64,000 nucleotides of DNA from Pseudomonas sp. 14P_8.1_Bac3 (GTDB taxonomy: Bacteria; Pseudomonadota; Gammaproteobacteria; Pseudomonadales; Pseudomonadaceae). The stretch lies in NCBI RefSeq assembly GCF_025466085.1, contig NZ_JANLOD010000078.1, positions 124,001 to 188,000 on the forward strand, written 5' to 3'. Positions 18,759 to 27,616 of this stretch are shown here, piece by piece. The notes under the pieces were generated by a model. The model saw only the letters and a program-made list of their open reading frames with translations, searched no databases and was not told the DNA's origin. Within the stretch, counting starts at the first letter, position 1. Every line of letters starts with the position of its first letter. The position numbers and the translations under genes were made by a program.

Positions 18759-19646
18759 TCAGGTCACGCTAATCTTGCGCCCCAACACCGTGGTCCACCG
18801 CTCCGAAAGAATCACCCCACCCAACGTCAACACTCCACCCACCAGGTGATACATCGCCAGCTGCTCATGCAACACCCCCGCCGCAATCAGTGCCGTTATC
18901 ACCGGCAGCAAATTGAAAAACAGCGTGGTCCGGCTCGGTCCCAGCCGCACCACTGCCTGCATCCAGGCCAGCGGCGCAATCATCGAGGCCAGCAAGCAGG
19001 CGTACAGCACCAACGGAATGTTGTGCACGGTCAGGCCGGTTTTCGGCGACAGGACAAACAGCGGAAACAGCACCACTACCGCCACCAGCACCTGCAGATA
19101 CAACAACACCAGCGGCGGCAAACGCAGCTGCCATTTTTTCAGCAGCGTGCTGTAGATCGCGTAGGCCAGGGTGGCGATCAGCATCATCGCGTCGCCCAGG
19201 TTCACCCCATGCTCGATCAGTACGGCCAGGCTGCCGGACGACACCACCACCAACACCCCGGCGAACGACAGCACGGCACCGGCCAGCGCGCCCGCGGTCA
19301 GGCGCTGGCCGAGACTGACGATGGCCATGGTCAGCGACATCAACGGCATCAGCGACAGGATGATCCCCATGTTGGTCGCCGAGGTCAGGCCCGCGGCGAA
19401 ATACGCCAGGCTCTGATAGACCGCCATGCCCAGCACGCCGAGGATGAAAATCTTCCCCAGGTTCGGCCGAATCGCCGACCAGTGGGCGATGACCGGTTTG
19501 AGCATGAAAGGCGTGAACAGCAATCCGGCCAGCAGCCAGCGATAAAAACCGATCTCGGCCGGGAAGATCGCCCCGGCGGACATCTTGGTGATCACGGTGT
19601 TGCCGGCCCAGATGAAAATGGCCAGCAGGGGGTAAGCGTATTGCAT
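18759..19646 (-). CDS. EamA/DMT-family transporter
   Basis: A 295-residue inner-membrane protein with ten predicted helices in two EamA repeats. It opens YPLLAIFIWAGNTVITKMSAG, and the second half opens LIATLAYAIYSTLLKKW. The family contains exporters of amino acids and other metabolites; the substrate is not known. The start is uncertain: ATG 19646 was used, and a TTG three codons upstream is the alternative. An AraC-type gene starts 96 bp away in the opposite direction and is the likely regulator. Confidence 0.83.
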   Translation of the reverse strand: MQYAYPLLAIFIWAGNTVITKMSAGAIFPAEIGFYRWLLAGLLFTPFMLKPVIAHWSAIRPNLGKIFILGVLGMAVYQSLAYFAAGLTSATNMGIILSLMPLMSLTMAIVSLGQRLTAGALAGAVLSFAGVLVVVSSGSLAVLIEHGVNLGDAMMLIATLAYAIYSTLLKKWQLRLPPLVLLYLQVLVAVVVLFPLFVLSPKTGLTVHNIPLVLYACLLASMIAPLAWMQAVVRLGPSRTTLFFNLLPVITALIAAGVLHEQLAMYHLVGGVLTLGGVILSERWTTVLGRKISVT

Positions 19647-19742
19647 CGGAAACAACCAGAACGTTAATGAGCGCCGATTATCGCCTGTCTGGATGAAAGC
19701 CTATACTTCAATCCGGACAACCGGCCCCGGATGACGGACAGC

Positions 19743-20537
19743 ATGAACAGCAAACACATCGACCTGCTGGATTTCAGCGAACTGCCGTCGCCGGTGTACT
19801 TCCGTTATGCCGACTTCGACAGCCACGAATACGCCTCGGCCCACCGCCACCCGTGGGGGACGCTGGAGTATTCGGCCAACGGCGTCCTGCACATGGAAAT
19901 CGGCAGCAGCCGGTTCATGTCGCCGCCGCAATACGCCGTGTGGGTGCCGCCGCACGTCGAGCACAGTTTCTACAGCCATCAACCGATCAACTACCGGGCG
20001 GTGTGCCTCGCGCCGGCGCTGTGCCGCCAATTACCGCAAGAGGCCTGCACCCTGGCGATCAGCGACATCCTCAAGGCGATCCTCAAGGATTTCGCCGCCC
20101 GCGACGTGAAGATTCCTGAATATGACGCGGACCAGCGCCTGGCCCAAGTGCTGGTGGATCAGCTGCAACAGGCGCCCGTCCATGAGTGCTATTTGCCCTA
20201 CGCCAGCAGCGCCAGGTTGCTCGGCATTCTCGAGGCCTTGCAAGCCGAACCCGGGGATAACCGGCCGCTGTCGGCGTGGGCGCAACAGATCCACGTCAGC
20301 GAGCGGACGTTGGCGCGGCAGTTCGTGCGCGAACTGGGCATGAGTTTCGGCGAGTGGAGGCTGCGCCTGCGTTTTCTGGCGGCGATCGAAGCGCTCGACA
20401 GTCGGCGCAGCATTCAGGAGATCGCCTTCGACATGGGCTATAGCACCGGTTCGGCGTTTATCGCGATGTTCCAGCGCCAGGCCGGTTGCACGCCGGAGCA
20501 GTATCGCCGCAGCCACTTCGAGAGCAGGAATGTGTAA
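19743..20537 (+). CDS. AraC-family transcriptional regulator with N-terminal cupin
   Basis: A 264-residue regulator. The N-terminal cupin sensor contains SAHRHPWGTLEYSANGVL and WVPPHVEHSFY. The C-terminal pair of helix-turn-helices is LSAWAQQIHVSERTLARQF and SIQEIAFDMGYSTGSAF, followed by the usual F-x-x-x-G-P-like segment in altered form (FQRQAGCTPEQYRR). An in-frame ATG at 19731 is possible. Divergent placement from the DMT transporter gene suggests it controls that gene, perhaps on sensing the exported compound. Confidence 0.85.
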   Translation: MNSKHIDLLDFSELPSPVYFRYADFDSHEYASAHRHPWGTLEYSANGVLHMEIGSSRFMSPPQYAVWVPPHVEHSFYSHQPINYRAVCLAPALCRQLPQEACTLAISDILKAILKDFAARDVKIPEYDADQRLAQVLVDQLQQAPVHECYLPYASSARLLGILEALQAEPGDNRPLSAWAQQIHVSERTLARQFVRELGMSFGEWRLRLRFLAAIEALDSRRSIQEIAFDMGYSTGSAFIAMFQRQAGCTPEQYRRSHFESRNV

Positions 20538-20602
20538 CAGCCTTTGTCTACACTCCAGAGCGAGGCCGCGCTCCTCGGTGCGGCGACAAGGAGAAAAACT
20601 CC

Positions 20603-20908
20603 ATGAAGATGTTGCGTGCCCCTTTGTTGATGATCGGCTTGCTGCTCTGCTCCCAGGGCTTCGCCGCCACCGCCCAACAGAACAAGATGACCACTTGCAA
20701 CGCCGACGCTACGACCAAAAGCCTCAAGGGCGATGAGCGCAAAGCCTTCATGAGCACCTGCCTCAAGGCAGCCCCGGCGGCCAACGACGCCAAGGCCCTG
20801 ACACCGCAGCAGGAGAAGATGAAGACCTGTAATGCCGATGCGGCGAGCAAGGCACTGAAGGGCGATGCGCGCAAGACCTTCATGAGTGATTGCCTGAAGA
20901 AGAAATAA
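20603..20908 (+). CDS. psiF: PsiF-repeat periplasmic protein
   Basis: A 101-residue protein with signal peptide MKMLRAPLLMIGLLLCSQGFAA followed by two PsiF repeats (residues about 28-52 and 72-100). Each repeat has the pattern Q-x-K-M-x-T-C-N-A-D-A then L-K-G-D-x-R-K-x-F-M-x-x-C-L, so there are two cysteines per repeat. PsiF in E. coli is phosphate-starvation inducible; its role is unknown. AAGGAG precedes the ATG. It lies 65 bp after the AraC-type gene and could share its transcript. Confidence 0.88.
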   Translation: MKMLRAPLLMIGLLLCSQGFAATAQQNKMTTCNADATTKSLKGDERKAFMSTCLKAAPAANDAKALTPQQEKMKTCNADAASKALKGDARKTFMSDCLKKK

Positions 20909-20939
20909 CACGGGGACTTGTGCGGGTTGTGCCGGCCCC

Positions 20940-21004
20940 TTCGCGAGCAAGCCCGCTCCCACAGTAGATCGGTGTGCACATGTGGGAGCGGGCTTGCTCG
21001 CGAA
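20940..21004. repeat. REPIN with a short loop
   Basis: The reverse-complement arm at 20940-20962 comes first and the GTGGGAGCGGGCTTGCTCGC arm follows at 20982-21004, with a loop of only 19 nt. The arm order is opposite to that of the long-loop REPINs. Confidence 0.9.
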
Positions 21005-21131
21005 AGGGCCGGTAAGAACACTGCAAAAAGCTAACCGGACCCCGACCAAGGTCGCCCCACACAATCCCTAGTGCTGGCACCCGAACGCTGGCAGACTGCC
21101 AATCCTTTTACGCTGTTCGTTTTGAGGCTGT

Positions 21132-22145
21132 ATGCCAACGTTTTCTCAACGCCAAGTCTTGTTGCTGATCAGTTGGGTCATCATTTTTGGTGGTTTGCTA
21201 TTGGTAATTCCGTTGCGCTTGCTGCCAAGCCTGCTGGCCGGTCTGCTGGTGTTCGAACTGGTCAACATGCTCACCCCGCAATTGCAGCGCCTGATCGAAG
21301 GTCGGCGTGCGCGCTGGCTGGCAGTGGCGTTGCTAGGGACGTTAGTGGTGAGTGTGCTGGCGCTGATTTTTGCCGGCGCCATCAGCTTCCTGTTGCACGA
21401 AGCGGAAAACCCCGGCGCTTCCCTCGACAAATTCATGCACGTGGTCGATCGCGCGCGCGGGCAATTGCCGCCGTTCATCGACGCCTACCTGCCCGCCAGC
21501 GCTGCCGAATTCCGCGTGGCGATTGGCGAATGGATGAGCAAACACCTCAGCGAATTGCAGCTGGTCGGTAAAGACGCCGCGCACATGTTCGTGACGCTGT
21601 TGATCGGCATGGTGCTGGGGGCGATCATCGCCTTGCAGCGCGTGCCGGACGTGACCAAGCGCAAACCTTTGGCCGCTGCGCTGTTCGATCGCTTGCACCT
21701 GCTGGTCCAGGCGTTTCGCAACATCGTGTTCGCGCAGATCAAGATTTCCCTGCTCAACACCTTCTTCACCGGGATTTTCCTGGCGGTGATCCTGCCTATG
21801 TTCGGCATCAAGCTGCCGCTGACGAAAACCCTGATTGTCCTGACCTTCCTGCTCGGCTTGCTGCCGGTGATCGGCAACCTGATGTCGAACACGCTGATCA
21901 CCATCGTCGGCCTGTCGCTGTCGATCTGGGTGGCGCTGGCGGCGCTGGGCTATCTGATTTTTATCCACAAGCTCGAATACTTCCTCAACGCGCGCATCGT
22001 CGGCGGGCAGATCAGCGCCAAGTCGTGGGAGTTGCTGTTGGCAATGCTGGTGTTCGAGGCCGCATTCGGCCTGCCGGGGGTGGTGGCGGGACCGATTTAC
22101 TATGCGTATCTGAAGAGTGAGTTGAAGCTGGTGGGGATGGTTTGA
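21132..22145 (+). CDS. AI-2E family (PerM/UPF0118) transporter
   Basis: A 337-residue membrane protein with about seven helices. The N-terminal pair is LLLISWVIIFGGLLLVIPLR, followed by a helical soluble segment (about residues 95-150). The C-terminal half carries the conserved NTFFTGIFLAVILPMFG, LTFLLGLLPVIGNLMSNT and FEAAFGLPGVVAGPIYYAY motifs. Family members were linked to autoinducer-2 export or to Na+/H+ antiport; the substrate here is unknown. No operon partner is seen. Confidence 0.85.
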   Translation: MPTFSQRQVLLLISWVIIFGGLLLVIPLRLLPSLLAGLLVFELVNMLTPQLQRLIEGRRARWLAVALLGTLVVSVLALIFAGAISFLLHEAENPGASLDKFMHVVDRARGQLPPFIDAYLPASAAEFRVAIGEWMSKHLSELQLVGKDAAHMFVTLLIGMVLGAIIALQRVPDVTKRKPLAAALFDRLHLLVQAFRNIVFAQIKISLLNTFFTGIFLAVILPMFGIKLPLTKTLIVLTFLLGLLPVIGNLMSNTLITIVGLSLSIWVALAALGYLIFIHKLEYFLNARIVGGQISAKSWELLLAMLVFEAAFGLPGVVAGPIYYAYLKSELKLVGMV

Positions 22146-22178
22146 TCAGGCAGATTTGTATTGCCTGATCTGACGCCT

Positions 22179-22278
22179 TCGCTAGCAGGCTAGCTCCCAC
22201 AGGGGGTTGTGCACACATTGTGGAAGCTAGCCCCCACAGTGGGGGGGCACACATTGTGGGAGCTAGCCTGCTAGCGAT
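22179..22278. repeat. three-arm REP cluster with GCTAGC core
   Basis: Arms TCGCTAGCAGGCTAGCTCCC (22179), TGTGGAAGCTAGCCCCCACA (22220) and TGTGGGAGCTAGCCTGCTAG (22256) carry GCTAGC where the other repeats carry GCTCGC. The phrase GCACACATTGTGG-AGCTAGC occurs twice. Confidence 0.85.
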
Positions 22279-22298
22279 AAGGGCGACTCGGTGCCGGA

Positions 22299-23573
22299 TC
22301 AGTCCATCGGCCCATAACGCTTGGCCGCCTCGATCGCCAACCCGCTGCCAATGCTGCCAAAGATGTTCCCTTCCACATGCCGCGCATTCGGCAACATCGC
22401 CGACACGCTGTTGCGCAGTGCCGGAATCCCGCTCGATCCACCGGTGAAGAACACCGTATCCACCTGATCGACCCGCACGTGGGCGTCGTTCAGCAGCTGG
22501 GTCACGCTGTTGCGCACGCGCTCCAGCAGGCTGTCGATGGCCGATTCGAACAGCGCCCGGCTCAGTTCCACGCTCAGGCCCGGCTCGATGCGGTCCAGCG
22601 GCACATGGCGACTCTCGGCGTGGGTCAGCTGGATCTTGGTTTCTTCCACTTCCATCGCCAGCCAGTGCCCGGCGCGTTGCTCGATCAGCTTGAACAGACG
22701 GTCGATGCCACCGGTGTCCTCGATGTCGTAACGCATGCTGCCGAGGGCCAGGGTCGACTTCTGCGAGTACACCGAGTTGATGGTGTGCCAGGTCGCCAGG
22801 TTCATGTGGTGGCTGGTCGGCATGTAGGCGCCACTCTTCATGCGGCTGCCGTAGCCGAACAGCGGCATCAGGCCTTGCAGGCTCAGTTGCTTGTCGAAAT
22901 CGGTGCCGCCGATGTGCACGCCGCCGGTGGCGAGGATGTCATCGTGACGGTTGTCGTGGGTGCGGCGTTCCGGCGACAGGCGCACCAGGGAGAAGTCGGA
23001 CGTACCGCCGCCGATGTCGACGATCAGCACCAATTCTTCCTTTTCGATGGTCGACTCATAGTCGAACGCCGCCGCAATCGGTTCGTACTGGAACGACACA
23101 TCCTTGAAGCCAATGGCGCGGGCCACGTCCACCAACGTGTTTTCCGCTTCCTGGTCGGCCATTTCGTCGTCATCGACGAAAAACACCGGGCGACCCAGCA
23201 CCACTTCCTCGAACTCCCGACCGGCGGTGTTCTCGGCACGCTTCTTCAACTGGCCGATAAACAGCCCCAGCAAGTCCTTGAATGGCATCGCCGTGCCGAG
23301 CACGCTGGTGTCGTGCTTGATCAGCTTGGAGCCCAGCAGGCTCTTGAGCGAGCGCATCAGCCGGCCTTCGTAGCCTTCGAGGTACTCGTGCAGCGCCAGC
23401 CGGCCGTACACCGGGCGGCGCTCTTCGAGGTTGAAGAACACCACCGACGGCAGGGTGATCTTGTCGTCCTCCAGCGCGATCAGCGTTTCCATGCCGGGGC
23501 GCAGCCAGCCGACGGTGGAGTTGGACGTGCCGAAGTCGATACCACAGGCACGGGCTGGAGATGCGTTTTTCAT
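22299..23573 (-). CDS. yegD: Hsp70-family chaperone-like ATPase (YegD-like)
   Basis: A 424-residue protein containing the actin/Hsp70 nucleotide-binding fold. Phosphate-1 is GIDFGTSNSTVGW near residues 11-23, phosphate-2 is VDIGGGTSDFSLV, and the adenosine motif is FFTGGSSGIPALR near the C-terminus. It lacks the substrate-binding and lid domains of DnaK, as is usual for YegD proteins (about 450 aa). It begins 297 bp from cbpA in the opposite direction, so a chaperone-related role is likely, but its client is unknown. Confidence 0.85.
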   Translation of the reverse strand: MKNASPARACGIDFGTSNSTVGWLRPGMETLIALEDDKITLPSVVFFNLEERRPVYGRLALHEYLEGYEGRLMRSLKSLLGSKLIKHDTSVLGTAMPFKDLLGLFIGQLKKRAENTAGREFEEVVLGRPVFFVDDDEMADQEAENTLVDVARAIGFKDVSFQYEPIAAAFDYESTIEKEELVLIVDIGGGTSDFSLVRLSPERRTHDNRHDDILATGGVHIGGTDFDKQLSLQGLMPLFGYGSRMKSGAYMPTSHHMNLATWHTINSVYSQKSTLALGSMRYDIEDTGGIDRLFKLIEQRAGHWLAMEVEETKIQLTHAESRHVPLDRIEPGLSVELSRALFESAIDSLLERVRNSVTQLLNDAHVRVDQVDTVFFTGGSSGIPALRNSVSAMLPNARHVEGNIFGSIGSGLAIEAAKRYGPMD

Positions 23574-23669
23574 GACGTTCAGGTTCCGGTTAAAAAACGG
23601 CCGCGCAGTGTATGTCAGTGCGGCGCAGATTCGAAGGCCGACTATCCGCTAAATCTCGGTCAATAGCGC

Positions 23670-23697
23670 CTTGATAAGCAGGCCGAATGCCCCAAAC
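23670..23697 (+). promoter_or_regulatory. possible sigma-32 (heat-shock) promoter of cbpA
   Basis: CTTGATA, a 13-nt spacer and CCCCAAAC resemble the RpoH consensus CTTGAAA-N13-15-CCCCATNT. It points toward cbpA with a leader of about 165 nt. The -10 match is imperfect. The rest of the 23574-23870 gap shows nothing else recognisable. Confidence 0.35.
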
Positions 23698-23870
23698 TTG
23701 TCTGCATTGAGCCTGGCAGCCATCGGACGGTCGCAAGAACCGCCCACCGCTGCCGATAAACTTCTGATGCGCTACCCGGTCACACTCTTGAGATCGGTCA
23801 ACCCGGCGCCTGGAAATACGCGCAGACTGCCGGTGACGGCGCGATATCGATAACGGATGGTGATCCTTAG

Positions 23871-24818
23871 ATGGACTTCAAAGACTATTACAAGATTCTC
23901 GGTGTGGAACCGACCGCAGACGATAAGACGATCAAGGCGGCTTATCGCAAACTTGCGCGCAAATACCACCCCGACGTCAGCAAGGAAAAGGACGCCGAGG
24001 CCAAGTTCAAGGACGCCTCGGAAGCTTATGAAGCACTGAAAAGTGCCGATAAGCGCGCCGAATACGACGACTTGCGCAAATACGGCCAGCACGGCCAGCC
24101 GTTCCAGGGCCCGCCAGGTTGGCAGGGGCGTGGCGGCGGTGGTTTCGGTGGCGGCCAGGACACCGGCGATTTCTCGGACTTCTTCAGTTCGATCTTCGGC
24201 AACCGTGGGCCGGGCTTTGGTGGTGGACAGTCGGGCCGCAGCGCCGGACGTCGAGGGCAAGACGTGGAAATGGAATTAGCGATTTTCCTGGAAGAAACCC
24301 TCTCGAACGAATCGAAGAAGGTCACTTTCCAGGTGCCGCAGTACAACGCTGCCGGCCAGCATGTCAGCAACACCACGAAAAGCCTGAACGTGAAAATCCC
24401 GGCCGGTGTCACCGACGGCGAGCGCATCCGCCTCAAGGGGCAGGGCGCACCGGGCGTCGGCGGCGGGGCCAATGGCGACCTGTTCCTGATCATTCGCTTC
24501 GCGCCGCACCCCAAGTTCGACGTCGAAGGCGAAAACCTGATCATCACCTTGCCGCTGGCGCCGTGGGAATTGGCGCTGGGCGCCGAAGTTGCTGTGCCGA
24601 CCCTGACCGGCAAGATCAACCTCAAGGTCCCGGCCGGCAGCCAGAACGGCCAGCGCATGCGCGCCAAGGGCCACGGCTTGCTGAACAAGGCAGGTGAGCG
24701 TGGTTATCTGTTCGTTCAGTTGAAGGCGGTCATGCCTAAGACAACGAGCGACGAGGTCAAGGCGCTGTGGCAGGAACTGGCGCAAAAAGCCGCGTTCGAC
24801 CCAAGAGAAAACTTCTGA
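23871..24818 (+). CDS. cbpA: curved-DNA-binding J-domain co-chaperone CbpA
   Basis: A 315-residue DnaJ-type protein without the zinc finger. The J-domain is at residues 1-70 with HPD at 33-35, followed by a Gly/Phe-rich linker (about 85-125, GGGGFGGG and GPGFGGG) and two C-terminal beta-domains that bind clients and DNA. CbpA stimulates DnaK and binds curved DNA in stationary phase. The neighbouring cbpM gene, 23 bp downstream, encodes its inhibitor and confirms the identity. Confidence 0.94.
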   Translation: MDFKDYYKILGVEPTADDKTIKAAYRKLARKYHPDVSKEKDAEAKFKDASEAYEALKSADKRAEYDDLRKYGQHGQPFQGPPGWQGRGGGGFGGGQDTGDFSDFFSSIFGNRGPGFGGGQSGRSAGRRGQDVEMELAIFLEETLSNESKKVTFQVPQYNAAGQHVSNTTKSLNVKIPAGVTDGERIRLKGQGAPGVGGGANGDLFLIIRFAPHPKFDVEGENLIITLPLAPWELALGAEVAVPTLTGKINLKVPAGSQNGQRMRAKGHGLLNKAGERGYLFVQLKAVMPKTTSDEVKALWQELAQKAAFDPRENF

Positions 24819-24841
24819 TCCACGAACCGGAGTAGCCCATT

Positions 24842-25147
24842 ATGAGCAACCCCCTGATCGTTCACCTGGACATGGCAGAATTCTGTGAGGCGACCGACCT
24901 GTCGGACGTCTACGTGATCGAAATCGTCGAACACGGCATCCTCGAACCTCAGGGCACGCAGCCCCAGGACTGGCGTTTCAACGATTACGAGCTGGCCCTG
25001 GCCAAACGTGCCGCCAAGCTGCGGCACGACCTGGAGCTGGAGTGGGAAGGCGTCGCCCTGGCGCTGGACCTGTTGGAAGAGGTTCAGCAACTGCGGGCGG
25101 AGAACCGGATGTTGAAGCAGCGGTTGGGGCGGTTGGTGGTGGAGTAG
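24842..25147 (+). CDS. cbpM: chaperone modulator CbpM
   Basis: A 101-residue MerR-HTH-like protein that binds the CbpA J-domain and blocks its co-chaperone activity. Motifs EFCEATDLSDVYVIEIVEHG and the C-terminal coiled coil LALDLLEEVQQLRAENRMLK fit CbpM. It follows cbpA by 23 bp and converges with the RHS gene. Confidence 0.92.
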   Translation: MSNPLIVHLDMAEFCEATDLSDVYVIEIVEHGILEPQGTQPQDWRFNDYELALAKRAAKLRHDLELEWEGVALALDLLEEVQQLRAENRMLKQRLGRLVVE

Positions 25148-25168
25148 CCTGCGAAGCGCTTTGATCTT

Positions 25169-26086
25169 TTACACATTCCCAGGCTCTCTGATTGCACCCT
25201 GGCGTGGTGGAAGAGACTTTAACCTACGACTTTCTAAAGTGAGGCGACCAGCGTACCGAGTCATAGAGTATTGGAGCTTTACTCCGTCGGGTCGTGTCCT
25301 TGTCGCTGGAAGAGGAGGGTCACCAGTAGGGAATTCAAATGGTTTTCTGACCAAGACTTCTCCTTTGTGGTCTGTCACCTGCCCACCGGTATCATTGAAT
25401 TTTGGGTTGCCGACCATTGTTTTGGACGGCCTCTGCTGAGGCGTTGCGGGCCAAGGTCCGTAATCAATGGTCCTCTGGTCGCTCGTGGCAACCGACGCAT
25501 CCCAGTTTCTGACATGGTTTCGGGTCTCAATATGAGGAGGCGCACGCTTCCCCCTTCGAAAACCATTTAGAGCAACCGTTACCTCAGTTTTTATGTAGGT
25601 CGCAGACACAGTCTCGGTCACCGTCTTCCTGGTGAGTGCCGGTAGGGTTTGTTGTAGAGCATTTTGTGAACTCGATGCCATTGGCGCCGCATTGGAAATA
25701 AGCGCCACGCTGCTACCTGTTCTGGGGAGATTTTGAAATCCTAGGAGCTTTGGAATATTGAGTTTCCCCGTCGGATCCAAAAAATTCAACGGATCCCCCC
25801 GGCAATACATATACGCATTCAACCCACCCTTTCCAAACGGGCTCAACCGGTCGGGCTTGAGAAAGCGCATCAATACCGGGTTGTAAGCGCGGTAGCCTTT
25901 GCCCAATAAATACCAGCCGATCTGCCGCTCGCTTAGTTCACCGTTGAAACCCAGGTGTGAAGCAATCGCTCGTGGCGCGGATTGTCCGCCGTAAGCGGAA
26001 TAGGCGAGCGAATTGGGTTCTCCTCCGCCAAGTTCGACAAGGATTGAATTGCCGGTGTCGGCAGCCAGCAAAAGCGTTCGGGCCAT
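25169..26086 (-). CDS. small RHS repeat-associated core protein with variable C-terminus (toxin-like)
   Basis: A 305-residue protein. Residues 1-105 include the RHS-associated core: an LGFNGE-like segment, then GWYLLGKGYRAYNPVLMRFL, SPFGKGGLNAYMY and the terminal DPTG. After DPTG comes a C-terminal region of about 190 residues (PKLLGFQNLPRTG to the end) that was not recognised; its DNA is visibly lower in GC than the core. In polymorphic toxins the core is followed by an exchangeable toxin domain, so this is a toxin-tip candidate. It lacks the long RHS shell, a known pattern for short Pseudomonas RHS proteins. ATG 26086 was chosen; a TTG 13 codons upstream is the alternative. No small immunity gene follows. 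Confidence 0.72.
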   Translation of the reverse strand: MARTLLLAADTGNSILVELGGGEPNSLAYSAYGGQSAPRAIASHLGFNGELSERQIGWYLLGKGYRAYNPVLMRFLKPDRLSPFGKGGLNAYMYCRGDPLNFLDPTGKLNIPKLLGFQNLPRTGSSVALISNAAPMASSSQNALQQTLPALTRKTVTETVSATYIKTEVTVALNGFRRGKRAPPHIETRNHVRNWDASVATSDQRTIDYGPWPATPQQRPSKTMVGNPKFNDTGGQVTDHKGEVLVRKPFEFPTGDPPLPATRTRPDGVKLQYSMTRYAGRLTLESRRLKSLPPRQGAIREPGNV

Positions 26087-26225
26087 GTCCGGGTCATCCT
26101 TGATGAAAGGGTCGACTTTGATCAACGCCCCCAGTCTGACGTCGTGGCCGGATTTCGGGTACTAGCAGAACTGATAGTCAGGCGTTGCGCCGGGAATCAA
26201 CCGTACCGCTTGAAGAAACCCGACC

Positions 26226-26249
26226 ATGGGAGCGAGCCTGTTCGCGAAG
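26226..26249. repeat. decayed single REP element
   Basis: ATGGGAGCGAGCCTGTTCGC is a diverged copy of the GTGGGAGCGAGCCTGCTCGC arm, without a partner, in the gap between the RHS gene and the histidine kinase gene. Confidence 0.55.
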
Positions 26250-26273
26250 AACGATAACGCGGTTGCAGAGGCA

Positions 26274-27401
26274 TCACACCTTTCTGGGCAACACCACGGT
26301 GAACAGCGTTCCGTTCGCCTCGCTGGAACTGACCTCGATCGTCCCGCCATGGGCGTTCACCACTTCCTTGACGATGAACAACCCTAACCCAAGGCTGGTC
26401 GTCGGCTGGCCGAGTTCTTCGTCGGCGCTGCGCACCAGTGGATCGAAGATGGTGCCGATGGTGTCTTCGGGGATCGGTTGACCGTAGTTGTGCACTGTCA
26501 GGCGGACAACCTCGGGTTCGCCGGTAAGCGTCACGGTCACGTCGCGCTTATTCAGACCGTGCTGCAGCGCGTTTCCGATCAGGTTCTGCAACAGTTGATC
26601 GAGGCGCCCGGCGTCCCAGACGCCTTGGGTATCGCCCAGTATGTTCACGGTCGGGTCGCATTCCGGGTTGCCGGCGCAGGCTTCGGCAATCGCCCGGTGG
26701 GTCACGTCGGCCAGGTCCATGGGCGCCGGCTCGATCGGCAGGCTCTTGCCCAGGCGACTGCGCACCAGTTCCAGCAAGTCGCCGACCATCACCGCCATGT
26801 GCCGCGCGCCGCGCTTGATGTTGATCGCGCAGGTCAGCGCATCGCCTTCGAGGGTCGCTTTGCGCATCAGCAGTTCGGTGGACATGCTCACGGCTTGCAG
26901 TGGCGCGCGCAGGTCGTGGCCGAGGATCGCCAGGAAAATGTCCCTTGAATGGTTGACCTGTTCGGCATAGGCAGCGGTCGATTCGGCGAGGGCTTCGTCG
27001 ATCGCTTCGTTGAAGCGGATCATGTCCTGGAAGTAAGCCAGGTCCGGGGATTCCAGGCTGGCGACCCACATCCGAATGACACAGGCACGCAGGTGGCGAA
27101 ATTCGCTGGTCATCTGCACCAGGTCGAAGCCCACGGTATGCCGCAACTCGCCGTGGCTGGCGCCGGCCTGGTCCAGGCTCGGGGTTTTCTCCGGGCCCTC
27201 ACCCTTGGCCTTGGCCATTTGCTCGCTGGCGGTTTGCGCGGTGCTCATGTCCCGCGCGGCGGCCAGCAGGATGGCCTTGGCGTGATCGCGCAAGGCCGCC
27301 TGATCCATATTCTCTGCCGCCGGTGTGATGGTTCTGGCGAACTGCTCCCATTCATCGACGATTCGGTCTACCTGTTGCCTGATGAAATCGGAAAGGCGCA
27401 T
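26274..27401 (-). CDS. soluble sensor histidine kinase
   Basis: A 375-residue kinase without membrane segments. Residues 1-140 are helical and resemble an RsbRD-type N-terminal sensor. The HisKA segment has H162 in ILGHDLRAPLQ. The ATPase domain follows, with the N-box QLLQNLIGNALQHG and the G2 motif TSLGLGLFIVKEVV. It probably autophosphorylates at H162 in response to a cytoplasmic signal. No response regulator gene is adjacent, so the partner is unknown. Confidence 0.83.
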   Translation of the reverse strand: MRLSDFIRQQVDRIVDEWEQFARTITPAAENMDQAALRDHAKAILLAAARDMSTAQTASEQMAKAKGEGPEKTPSLDQAGASHGELRHTVGFDLVQMTSEFRHLRACVIRMWVASLESPDLAYFQDMIRFNEAIDEALAESTAAYAEQVNHSRDIFLAILGHDLRAPLQAVSMSTELLMRKATLEGDALTCAINIKRGARHMAVMVGDLLELVRSRLGKSLPIEPAPMDLADVTHRAIAEACAGNPECDPTVNILGDTQGVWDAGRLDQLLQNLIGNALQHGLNKRDVTVTLTGEPEVVRLTVHNYGQPIPEDTIGTIFDPLVRSADEELGQPTTSLGLGLFIVKEVVNAHGGTIEVSSSEANGTLFTVVLPRKV

Positions 27402-27616
27402 GACCGGTTCCTGGGGTTTGCAAACGAGACGTGTCGCATAGTAGCGCCTTTAAGCTGGAAAAAAACCTCCGGTGGGGCGGCGGCACGATGCACCTTTATC
27501 GGGGCGAAACACAGGTGCATTTGCACCATCGCCTGCCCGTCACTCTATAACTATGTACCGCCGATGCAGTCGCCCGAAATGGTGTCCTAGCGCTCCACTT
27601 AACAGGAGCGACGCTC

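Noticed and set aside
25148..26270. Mobile element or integrase remnant around the RHS gene
   Set aside because: No transposase, integrase, terminal inverted repeats or tRNA target was visible.
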